From Streptomyces violaceusniger Tu 4113 (GTDB lineage: Bacteria; Actinomycetota; Actinomycetes; Streptomycetales; Streptomycetaceae): a stretch of DNA of 64,000 nucleotides. The position numbers were made by a program, and so were the translations under genes. The DNA lies in assembly GCF_000147815.2 (NCBI RefSeq), contig NC_015957.1:310001-374000 (forward strand), in the 5' to 3' direction. The notes under the pieces are model-generated. The model did not search any database. It was not told where the DNA came from and saw nothing but the letters and a program-made list of their open reading frames with translations. Positions 42,260 through 50,047 of this stretch are shown piece by piece (the first letter of the stretch is position 1; every line of letters starts with the position of its first letter).

Positions 42260-42833
42260 GGGAGGGCACTCCCTTCGGGTGGCAGGTGGGCGGATGGGGC
42301 GCCGGTGCCTCGGCGTTGGCGCCGGCGACGGCGCCGGCATCGGCGTCCGCGAGATGGGAGCCGAGGGTCTTGCGGGCGCGGCTCAGCCGGGTGCGCACGG
42401 CGCCGGAGGAGACGCCCGTCTCCCGGGCCACCTGCTCAATGGGCAGATCGAGCAGGTGGTGCAGGACCACGGCCGTACGCTGCTCGGGCTTCAGCCCGCG
42501 CAGGGCATGGATCAGTGCCACCCGGTCCGGGGCGAGATCGGGCAGATCGGGGGGCGGGCCATGGCGGAAGTGGGCCCGCATGCGGTTACGAGCGCGGCGC
42601 CAGGAGCTGACGGCGAGGCGCAGGGCGACGGTGCGGACCCAGGGTGTGGGATCGCCCTCGGCGGTCAGCCGGTCCCAGCGCTGCCACGCCCGGGCATACG
42701 CCTCCTGCACCGCGTCCTCGGCCTCGGCGAGATCGCCCGTCGCCGCATAGACCGCGGCCACGAGCCGCTTCGCCGTAGCCGTATAGAACTGGTCGAAATC
42801 GGATGGTGTTGATGAAGATGATGGTTCTGACAT
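42252..42833 (-). CDS. SigE-family ECF RNA polymerase sigma factor
   Basis: A 193-residue protein from ATG 42833. Region 2 (DFDQFYTATAKRLVAAVYAATGDLAEAEDAVQEAYARAWQRW) and region 4 (LRGLKPEQRTAVVLHHLLDLPIEQVARETGVSSGAVRTRLSRAR) are clear. The family is the actinobacterial SigE group (SigE-like 'SigE family RNA polymerase sigma factor'). A Pro/Ala-rich tail of about 30 residues follows. It heads an operon with the membrane protein; the L,D-transpeptidase just downstream may be a target. The upstream region of 65 bp leads from the PrsW gene. Confidence 0.94.
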   Translation of the reverse strand: MSEPSSSSTPSDFDQFYTATAKRLVAAVYAATGDLAEAEDAVQEAYARAWQRWDRLTAEGDPTPWVRTVALRLAVSSWRRARNRMRAHFRHGPPPDLPDLAPDRVALIHALRGLKPEQRTAVVLHHLLDLPIEQVARETGVSSGAVRTRLSRARKTLGSHLADADAGAVAGANAEAPAPHPPTCHPKGVPSHG

Positions 42834-42898
42834 GAATCCCCCGCGCCCCCACGTGCTCCCCGCTTCTATGTAGGAACACGTCCGAAAGGGGCGGGAGG

Positions 42899-44803
42899 TT
42901 ACAGACGACTTTCGGGTCCGCCGGATCCGTACGGCACGGGGGAGGTGTGGGGCGTCGCCGAGTTCGCGGGCGGCTGCGGGGTCCGCGGCGGCTGCGGGCC
43001 GTGCGGCGCAGGGGCGCCCCACGGGGCGTAGGTGGGCGGGGCCCCGTACTGCGGCTGAGCCCCGTAGCCGTACCCGTAACCGGACCCGGGGCCGCCGTAG
43101 CCGTAGCCCTGACTGTTTCCGTGGTCATACGCGTACCCGCCGCCGTACGGCCCCGCGGGCCAGAACGGTGCGGGCATCGTGCCCGGGGCCGGCCGGGGTG
43201 CCCGGCGGGGCCGGGGGAGCGGCACGGACAGCGCCGCGTGGGCCAGGGCGGGCTGGGCGGTCTCCCGCCGCTCCCACAGACGGTCCAGCAGCTCCTTCTC
43301 GTGGGTGGTGAAGTCCGGGCCGGCCGTGCCGCGGTACGCGCGGCGGCGGAGGAACGCGAGTGAGGTCGCGAAGGCGGTGTACTCGCCGACCGTACGGGCC
43401 GCCGCCACGCCATGGGTGCGGCGGGCGAGGTCGCGGGCGATACCGCGGGCGCGCATCGAGGACAGGGCGAGGGGCTCGGGCGGGGTGAGCCAGCCAGCGG
43501 CCTGGTAGGCCGCGAGCTGCTCCCGTATGGTGCGCAGTTCCTTGCTGCGGGACCAGAGCGTCAGCCAGGTCAGCAGCCCGAACATCGGGACCATGAACAG
43601 GGCGTAGACGATGAGGAAGCCGTAGCCGCCGAGGGTCGCCGAACCGTTCCAGACGCCGTGCAGGACCATCGCGGTCAGCAGCATCGCGATCGGTATGAGG
43701 ACGCGGCGGACGCGCTGATGCCGCGCCGCCGCGGCGGCTATGCCGAAGCCCACCCCCGTCATCGCGGTGAAGAGGGGGTGCGCGAAGGGGGACATCACGG
43801 CGCGGATGAAGAAGGTCGCGGCCGTGGTCGACCGGATGCCGGAGTAGCCGAGCGTCTGGTCGCTGACGAAGGCCGAGCCGAGATAGAGGATGTTCTCGGT
43901 GAAGGCGAAACCGGTGGCGGTGATTCCGGCGACGACGACCCCGTCGACCAGCCCGTTGAAGTCGCGGCGGCGGAAGAGGAAGAGCAGCAGGACGGCGGCC
44001 GCCTTGGCGCTCTCCTCCACGAACGGCGCGATGAAGGTGGCGCCCCAGGCGTCGGCGTCGGCCTGGCCGGTCGGGGACGAGGAGTCCACGGTGGTCATGA
44101 GCCACTCGGTGGCGAAGCCGTTGGCGATCAGCGCGACCAGCGTCGCGGCGCACGCTCCCCAGGCGAAGGCGAACACAAGGTTCCGCCAGGGCTTGGGGTC
44201 GACGCGGTCCAGCCACCGGAAGACCGCGATGATCAGCGGCACGGGGAGCACGGCGAGGCCGAGCCCCACCAGGAAGCCCTTGGTGCCCGTCTGTTCGCGC
44301 ACCAGCGCCAGGATGATCAGGCCGGAGAGCGAGAGCAGACCCGTGAGCGCGGTGGCCCGCAGCGCCTTGTTGTGCCAGACGCGGGCGAGACGGCCCCCCG
44401 GCCCCCACAGACCCTGGCGGGGCGGATGCGGCCAGCCCGCCGGTGCGGCGCCGGTGCCGAACCACGGGTGCTGGTCACCGTAAGGAGCGCCGTAGGGAGT
44501 GCTGTGCGGTGCTGCGCCCTGGGGCGTGCCCTGCGGGGTGCGGTGCGGTGCGCCCTGTGGTGTGCCGTGCGTCGCCTCGTACGGGCCGCCGTGCGTCGCC
44601 TCGTACGGGCCGCCCTGCGTCGCCTCGTACGGGCCGCCCTGCGGTGCCTCGTACGGGCCGCCCTGGGGTGCCGCGTACGGCGCTCCGTGCGGAGCCTCGT
44701 GCGGTGCGCCACGCGGAGCCTCGTGCAGGGCTCCGTACGGAGCCTCGTGCGGCGGCGTGACCGGTGGTTCGGGCGGCTCTTGCGGGGGCGGGGACTGATG
44801 CAC
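42899..44803 (-). CDS. PrsW-family intramembrane protease
   Basis: A 634-residue protein. Residues 1-130 are a Pro/Gly/Ala/Tyr-rich tail with tandem QGGPYEAx units. About eight transmembrane helices (145-420) follow, carrying the PrsW active-site elements EESAK, FAFTENILY, H in SPFAHPLF and LHGVWNGS. A cytosolic region and a Gly/Tyr-rich C-terminal tail (QGYGYGGPGSGYGYGYG) complete it. PrsW proteases cleave anti-sigma factors in the membrane; the adjacent SigE-family sigma and membrane protein are candidate partners. Confidence 0.92.
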   Translation of the reverse strand: MHQSPPPQEPPEPPVTPPHEAPYGALHEAPRGAPHEAPHGAPYAAPQGGPYEAPQGGPYEATQGGPYEATHGGPYEATHGTPQGAPHRTPQGTPQGAAPHSTPYGAPYGDQHPWFGTGAAPAGWPHPPRQGLWGPGGRLARVWHNKALRATALTGLLSLSGLIILALVREQTGTKGFLVGLGLAVLPVPLIIAVFRWLDRVDPKPWRNLVFAFAWGACAATLVALIANGFATEWLMTTVDSSSPTGQADADAWGATFIAPFVEESAKAAAVLLLFLFRRRDFNGLVDGVVVAGITATGFAFTENILYLGSAFVSDQTLGYSGIRSTTAATFFIRAVMSPFAHPLFTAMTGVGFGIAAAAARHQRVRRVLIPIAMLLTAMVLHGVWNGSATLGGYGFLIVYALFMVPMFGLLTWLTLWSRSKELRTIREQLAAYQAAGWLTPPEPLALSSMRARGIARDLARRTHGVAAARTVGEYTAFATSLAFLRRRAYRGTAGPDFTTHEKELLDRLWERRETAQPALAHAALSVPLPRPRRAPRPAPGTMPAPFWPAGPYGGGYAYDHGNSQGYGYGGPGSGYGYGYGAQPQYGAPPTYAPWGAPAPHGPQPPRTPQPPANSATPHTSPVPYGSGGPESRL

Positions 44804-44866
44804 TCAACCGACCCTAACGAAAGGGGGAAGGGGGACTCAGGGTTTATGCCCATCCCCTTGAGGTCG

Positions 44867-45682
44867 CTATGTGTCGTTGCGGCGGAAGATCAGGTCATGG
44901 ACGAGGTGCCCCTTGTCCAGCCCCTGGCTCTCGAACTTGGTGAGCGGCCGGAAGTCCGGGCGCGGGGCATAGCCGCCGTCGGGCTGGGAGTTGTCGAAGG
45001 CGGGGCTCGCGGAGAGGACCTCCAGCATCTGCTCCGCGTACGGCTCCCAGTCGGTCGCGCAGTGCAGCAGCGCACCGGGCTTCATCCGGGTGGCGGCGAG
45101 CTCGATGAACTCGGGCTGGATGAGGCGGCGCTTGTGGTGCCGCTTCTTGGGCCAGGGGTCGGGGAAGAAGACCCGCAGCCCGGAGAGCGAGGCGGGGGCC
45201 AGCATCTCGCGGAGCAGGATGATCGCGTCGCCGTTGGCGACCCGGATGGTGTCCAGGCCGTTCCGCTCCGCGAGCGCGAGCAGATTGCCCTGGCCCGGAG
45301 TGTGGACGTCGGCGGCGAGGATGCCCGTGCCGGGGTCGGCGGCGGCCATTTGCGCGGTGGCCTCACCCATGCCGAAGCCGATCTCCAGGACGACGGGGAG
45401 GTCGGGGCGCGGGCCCGCCTCTGTGGCGAACAACTCACCGAGGTCGATACGGCTCAGCCCGTCGATGTCCAGGCCCCACTGTGGCCACAGGCGGCGCAGC
45501 GCCTCGCCCTGGCCCGGGGTCACCCGGCCGCGGCGGGGGCGGAAGGAGCGGATGCGGCGCTCATGGTGCGAGCCCGCCGGATCGGCCACGGGACCGCCGG
45601 GGAACATCGGCTCGCTGCGGTCACGGGGGGCGGGCAGAGCGCGCTCCACATGGGAATCGGGGGCGGTGGGGTTCTCGGACAC
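44867..45682 (-). CDS. trmB: tRNA (guanine(46)-N7)-methyltransferase TrmB
   Basis: A 271-residue SAM-dependent methyltransferase making m7G46 in tRNA variable loops. LEIGFGMGEATAQMA (SAM motif I), the diagnostic VFFPDPWPKKRHHKRR (about 178-193), HCATDWEPYAEQM and the C-terminal TKFESQG (tRNA binding) are present. The ~45-residue N-terminal extension is disordered-looking, as in other streptomycetes. Cytosolic, single gene upstream of PrsW. Confidence 0.96.
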   Translation of the reverse strand: MSENPTAPDSHVERALPAPRDRSEPMFPGGPVADPAGSHHERRIRSFRPRRGRVTPGQGEALRRLWPQWGLDIDGLSRIDLGELFATEAGPRPDLPVVLEIGFGMGEATAQMAAADPGTGILAADVHTPGQGNLLALAERNGLDTIRVANGDAIILLREMLAPASLSGLRVFFPDPWPKKRHHKRRLIQPEFIELAATRMKPGALLHCATDWEPYAEQMLEVLSASPAFDNSQPDGGYAPRPDFRPLTKFESQGLDKGHLVHDLIFRRNDT

Positions 45683-46148
45683 AGTGCTTCGATTCTACGG
45701 GCGGAGGCGGGGCGGGCGGTGGGGCCGGTGCGGCAGGTGGGGCGCGGGGGCGCCGGGGATTGGTCCGGTGGCCGCCGCCCAGCCGGTTGGGGCGGTCGGG
45801 ACGGGCAGCCGGGCCATGGGCAGCCGGGCGCGGCCTCGACGGTACGGCGCGGGCCCTGGGCGGTCAGGTCGGTCGTGCGGGCCCTTCGGGAGCTGAGCGT
45901 CGTGCGCGGCGACGGCCTCCGTGCCGGCGGCCGGGAACAGCCCGTCAAGGGCAGCCGTCGACAACTCGGCGAGGTGCTCGGCGGTGGCCGGGCTGGGCCA
46001 GTACCTCGCGGCGAGAGCTCGGCCCTACCTAGTGGCGGGAGCTCGGCCCGTACCTCACGCCGAGGCTCGCCCGTATCTCGGCGGCGGGGGCCCGGCCCGG
46101 CTAGTACCCCGCCCCAGCGGCCCCCTCACCCCGTCCGCAGCGGCCCCC
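45683..46148. other. GC-rich intergenic region between trmB and lhgO
   Basis: About 470 bp with no supportable gene. It holds imperfect GCGGGAGCTCGGCCC-like repeats (about 46010-46100) and a 23-bp tandem duplication at its right end. Frames through it have Gly/Arg/Pro composition typical of chance frames in this base composition. Confidence 0.5.
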
Positions 46149-46160
46149 TCACCCCGTCCG
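46115..46160. repeat. exact 23-bp tandem duplication spanning the lhgO stop codon
   Basis: Two identical units, 46115-46137 and 46138-46160. The right unit contains the stop codon of lhgO (46149-46151) and its last codons. Confidence 0.9.
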
Positions 46161-47363
46161 CAGGGTCTCCAGCACTCGGCGGGCGACCTCCCGGCCGATC
46201 GGCAGCGAGGCCGTGGCCGCGGGCGACGGGGCGTTGAGCACATGGACGATCCGGGGCGACTGTGAGATCAGGAAGTCGTCCACCAGCGTGCCGTCCGGCA
46301 GCACCGCCTGGGCCCGCACGCCTGCCGGGGCCGCTATCAGGTCGTCGGCCGTCACATCGGGCAGCAGACGGCGGACGGCGTCGGTGAAGGCGCGCTTGGA
46401 CAGGGAGCGCCGCAGCTCACCAGCCCCGTACCGCCAGTGGCGGCGGGCGATCCGCCAGGAGCCCGGATACGCCAGCGTGCCGGCCAGCTCCTGCGGGCGC
46501 ACCGTATGCCAGGCGTACCCCTCGCGGGCGAGGGCCGGCACTGCGTTGGGCCCGATGTGGACGCCGCCGTCGATGCCGCGGGTCAGATGGACGCCGAGGA
46601 ACGGAAACGCCGGGTCGGGCACCGGGTACACCAGACCGTTCACCAGCGAGGCGCGGGAGGGGACCAGCTCGTAGTACTCACCGCGGAAGGGCACGATCCG
46701 CATGCCCGGGTCGTCGCCCGCCAGCCGGGCGACGCGGTCGCAGTGCAGCCCCGCGCAGTTGACCAGGGCCCGCGCGCGCAGCACCGTGCCGTCCGCCGTG
46801 CGCACCGCGACCGCGGAGGGGCGTCGGCCGATGGTGCGCACATGCGCCCCGTAGCGCACCGAGGCGCCCGCGTCCTGGGCGAGCCGGGCCAGCCGGGCCG
46901 CCACCGCGCCGAAGTCGCAGACGCCCGTCGTGCCGACATGGATCGCGGCGAGGCCGCGCACCCATGGTTCGTACTCCGCGATCTGGGCGGGGCCCAGCTC
47001 GCGCACCGGAATGCCGTTCTCCCTGCCGCGCTGGACGAGGCCGTGGAGCCTCGGCAGCTCGGAGCGCTCCGTGGCGACGATGAGCTTGCCGGTGACCTCG
47101 TGCGGAATGCCGTATTCGGCGCAGAACTTCACCATCTCCGCGGCGCCGCGCACCGCGAACCGCGCCTTGAGCGACCCAGGGCGGTAGTAGATACCGCTGT
47201 GGATCACGCCGCTGTTGCGCCCGGTCTGGTGGCGGGCCGGGCCCGCCTCCTTCTCGAGCACGGTCACGCGGGTGCCGGGCGCGGCGCGCGTGATCGCATA
47301 CGCCGTCGACATGCCGACGATCCCGCCCCCGATCACCAGCACGTCGCAGTCCAACGCCGTCAC
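46149..47363 (-). CDS. lhgO: L-2-hydroxyglutarate oxidase LhgO
   Basis: A 404-residue FAD-dependent oxidase of the DAO family. The Rossmann start VLVIGGGIVGMSTAYAIT, the KEAGPARHQTGRNSGVIHSGIYY motif diagnostic of LhgO/L2HGDH, VNCAGLHCDRVA and GVRAQAV...VLNAPSPAATASLPIG near the end place it firmly. It oxidises L-2-hydroxyglutarate, a by-product of malate dehydrogenase and ketoglutarate reduction, to 2-oxoglutarate. It is a single gene; 15-bp direct repeats lie in its upstream region. Confidence 0.95.
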   Translation of the reverse strand: MTALDCDVLVIGGGIVGMSTAYAITRAAPGTRVTVLEKEAGPARHQTGRNSGVIHSGIYYRPGSLKARFAVRGAAEMVKFCAEYGIPHEVTGKLIVATERSELPRLHGLVQRGRENGIPVRELGPAQIAEYEPWVRGLAAIHVGTTGVCDFGAVAARLARLAQDAGASVRYGAHVRTIGRRPSAVAVRTADGTVLRARALVNCAGLHCDRVARLAGDDPGMRIVPFRGEYYELVPSRASLVNGLVYPVPDPAFPFLGVHLTRGIDGGVHIGPNAVPALAREGYAWHTVRPQELAGTLAYPGSWRIARRHWRYGAGELRRSLSKRAFTDAVRRLLPDVTADDLIAAPAGVRAQAVLPDGTLVDDFLISQSPRIVHVLNAPSPAATASLPIGREVARRVLETLRTG

Positions 47364-47511
47364 GCCATGTCACCTCCCCACGTGCCACACCGCCCAGTCG
47401 CCCGACCGTCGATCCCTATCATGACCTGCACCACTGACAACGGCCCGAAACCCATGCCATGACTAGGGTCCGGGCTAGGCCCACCGGCCATATGGATCGA
47501 TTCATACCGAG

Positions 47512-47555
47512 TCGCGCATTCCGGGCGACGCGCGTCTGAATCGCGCATTCCGGGC
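47512..47555. repeat. pair of 15-bp direct repeats upstream of lhgO
   Basis: TCGCGCATTCCGGGC occurs at 47512-47526 and 47541-47555, a 29-bp period, about 150-190 bp upstream of the lhgO start. Confidence 0.7.
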
Positions 47556-47637
47556 AGCTCTCGCCTCACCACTCATCCCGGGCCGATCACGCCCTTCAGC
47601 CCGGGCCGGCCACGTCTCCTCCCGCGCCGAGGGCCGC

Positions 47638-49101
47638 TCACGCCGGGGCCACCAGCAGCGGCCGGGCCTGCTCGCGCAGCTCGGCGACGCGCGGCTCGTC
47701 GCGGTATGCCTCGAGGCGGCGCATCAGGTCGCGCACGTACTCCGTGGTGCGCGCGGACGAGATCCGGTTGGCGACCTCCACGGCACGGGCGCCCGCCGCA
47801 CAGGCCGCGTCCAGATTGCCGGACTCCAGTTCGGCGACGGCGGACACCACGAGCCGCAGCCCGTGGGACCGTACGAACTCCTCCGTCGGCCGGGCCAGCG
47901 CCTGCTCGGTGAAGCGCCGCACCTGGCGCGGCAGCCGGAGATCGCGATAGCACTCGGCGGCGTCGGCCGCGAACCGCTCATGGCTGTAGAAGTCGAGCCA
48001 GGACGGATCGGGGTCGCCCGCCCGCGAGCGCTCCAGCCAGCCCTCGGAGGACTTCAGGGCCGCCCCGCAGGCGGGCCCGTCCCCGGATTTGGCCTGGGCG
48101 CGCGCCTCCACGAGCCGGAAGAAGCTCATGGTGCGGGCGGTGGCCAGGCCGCGGTTGCGCTCCAGGGCGGCCTGGGCCAGGTCCACGCCCTCGTCGGCGA
48201 AGCCCCGGTAGGTGGCCTGCAGGCTCATCGACGCCAGCACATAGCCGCCCAGGGGGACGTCGGCCGCGGCGCGGGCGAGGCGCAGCGCCTGGATGTAGTA
48301 CCTCTGCGCGGCCTCCTGTTGGCCGGTGTCGAAGGCCATCCACCCGGCGAGCCGGGTCAGTTCGGCGGTGGCGCCGAAGAGGGAGCGGCCGACCTCGTCG
48401 CTGTACGAGCCGAGCAGCAGGGGCGCCGCGTCCACCCGGAGGCAATCGGGAACCATGGACGAACGCCAGTCGCCGCCGCCGTACTTGGAGTCCCAGCGGC
48501 GCGCGTCCTCGGCGGCCTCGCGCAGCTTGGTGACGTCGCTGTGGCCGACGCGCTGCAGCGGTAAGGCGTCCGGCGCCGCCCCGCCCGTGGTGCTCGCGGC
48601 GGTGGTCCCGTCCTCGGCGTCCTTGGGTTCGCGAGCCACCGAGCTGTCGGCCGGAGATATGAGCCAGCGTGAGGCCGGGGTGGCGTACGCGCTTACTGAG
48701 AAAGATCCGGCCAGGCTCTGCCAGATGCCCACCCCGCCGCGCCGACCCGCGAGATCCAGCCGGTAGAGCTCGGTCGCGGCGCGGACGGCCTGGCCGATGT
48801 CGCGCGGGAAGGCGAGACCGACCTCGGGGGCCGGATCGGCATCGGCCAGGCCGATTTCGTGCAGGGGGACGGGGCGGCCGAGTTTGCTGCCGATCGCAGC
48901 CGCAATGAGGTGTGGCGCGGCGCCCTGGGGGACCATGCCCTTGGACACCCAGCGCGCGACGGACGTCTTGTCGTAGCGAAGTGTCAGGCCACGCTGGGCG
49001 CCGAGGTCGTTGACTCTGCGCGCGAGCCCGGCATTGCTGATCCCAGCGAGGGCGAGAACGGTGCCGAGCTTTTCGTTCGGCCCGCGTGGCTCCCTGGACA
49101 T
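47638..49101 (-). CDS. sporulation-associated XRE/TPR regulator
   Basis: A 487-residue protein from ATG 49101, with GAGGGG seven bases upstream. An N-terminal XRE-like domain ([20 protein letters not shown]...[16 protein letters not shown]) is followed by helical, TPR-like repeats ([32 protein letters not shown], and [26 protein letters not shown]). I recall it as the Streptomyces 'sporulation-associated protein' (SCO4114-like, NsdA-type) located here in the chromosome. It shares its architecture with the element-borne regulator at 13662. It probably controls development or secondary metabolism. Confidence 0.87.
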   Translation of the reverse strand: MSREPRGPNEKLGTVLALAGISNAGLARRVNDLGAQRGLTLRYDKTSVARWVSKGMVPQGAAPHLIAAAIGSKLGRPVPLHEIGLADADPAPEVGLAFPRDIGQAVRAATELYRLDLAGRRGGVGIWQSLAGSFSVSAYATPASRWLISPADSSVAREPKDAEDGTTAASTTGGAAPDALPLQRVGHSDVTKLREAAEDARRWDSKYGGGDWRSSMVPDCLRVDAAPLLLGSYSDEVGRSLFGATAELTRLAGWMAFDTGQQEAAQRYYIQALRLARAAADVPLGGYVLASMSLQATYRGFADEGVDLAQAALERNRGLATARTMSFFRLVEARAQAKSGDGPACGAALKSSEGWLERSRAGDPDPSWLDFYSHERFAADAAECYRDLRLPRQVRRFTEQALARPTEEFVRSHGLRLVVSAVAELESGNLDAACAAGARAVEVANRISSARTTEYVRDLMRRLEAYRDEPRVAELREQARPLLVAPA

Positions 49102-50047
49102 GCGCACCCCTCGACAGCACCGACGGCCGCCCCTGCATAACCGCGGGGCATTCGTAAACCCAGCGTAGTTCGCCGCATCCCGACCGTTAAGAGGTGGTGT
49201 CCCGGATGGCGAGATTCTTGTACGAACGGGCGTGCGGGGCGTGACGTGTGCTCCCGGTGTGTGTGGCTGTGCGCCCGTGTGTGCGCTCTGTCTCAGTCGC
49301 GGCGGGGACGTTTCGATGGGTCCTGCGTGGGTCGGCCCGCTGTACTGGATCCAGCGGGCTGGGGGACGCCGCCGCCTCATTCCCCGCGGGTGGCGGAACG
49401 GTCCGGGAGGCGAATGCCGCCTCCCGGACTGTCGTGTCGGGGGCGCGAGAGGCGGAAGTTGAGTACGTACAGGGCGTCCGCAAGACCATCGAGAGCGCCA
49501 CGGCAACTTGGCTGAATAACGCCCACCACGGCCGGGCTCCCGCGTCGGGCCGGGGAGGGGGAGGCCCGACGCGGGAAGCCCTCATCCGCTCGGATCGCGC
49601 ACGGATGCCGCCCAGAGCGGTGCGCCACGTAGCACCTGCCGCGGATGCCCCGGTGTGCGGCGGACACCGCGGCGCGGACGGTAAGTCCCTCTTCTGGTCT
49701 GCGGGTTGGCGTATTTTCCGTGCGCCCCTTCGTGCGCCCCTTGTGCGCCGCTCCGCATACGCGTGGATGCCCTTGCGCTCTTGCGCGCCCCAGTCGTGGC
49801 AGCATGGGCCACGGCGGAACGGTGGGTCGCTACCGGCGGTGGTTCCCTCGTGGGCTCCTTACGGATGCCTCCCAGGGAGGCGTCACCTACAGGGATCAAC
49901 TCTGCGATTTCTGCGGTCATCTGTGGTCACAGGACATCCAGGAGATCCATGTTGTTGTCCGGTTCGATGCCGAAACCGTCAACATGCTGTGCATGATGGC
50001 ACCTACTTCTTGGTTGCCCTGGATGCCCACAGCCTGTGGAGGCGGCG
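49102..50047. other. 946-bp intergenic region with two perfect hairpins
   Basis: Two strong hairpins stand out: GTCCGGGAGGC/GCCTCCCGGAC around GAATGCC (49401-49429), and a 14-bp stem TCCCGCGTCGGGCC/GGCCCGACGCGGGA (49538-49576). About 110 bp lie between them. A low-GC patch near 49890-50030 leads into the next gene and probably holds its promoter. Short frames exist on both strands between the hairpins but I cannot support any of them as a gene. Confidence 0.55.
49538..49576. terminator. 14-bp hairpin, probable terminator
   Basis: A perfect 14-bp GC-rich stem with an 11-base G-rich loop. It has no gene immediately before it on either strand, which suggests an unannotated transcript. Confidence 0.6.

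Noticed and set aside
43412..46237. 941-residue plus-strand frame opposite the PrsW gene and trmB
   Set aside because: Spans two real genes on the other strand and has shadow-frame composition.
49582..49920. Minus-strand frame starting MTAEIAELIPVGDASLGG
   Set aside because: No ribosome-binding site, and the frame soon becomes Arg/Thr/Gly-rich like a chance frame. Not enough to call a gene.
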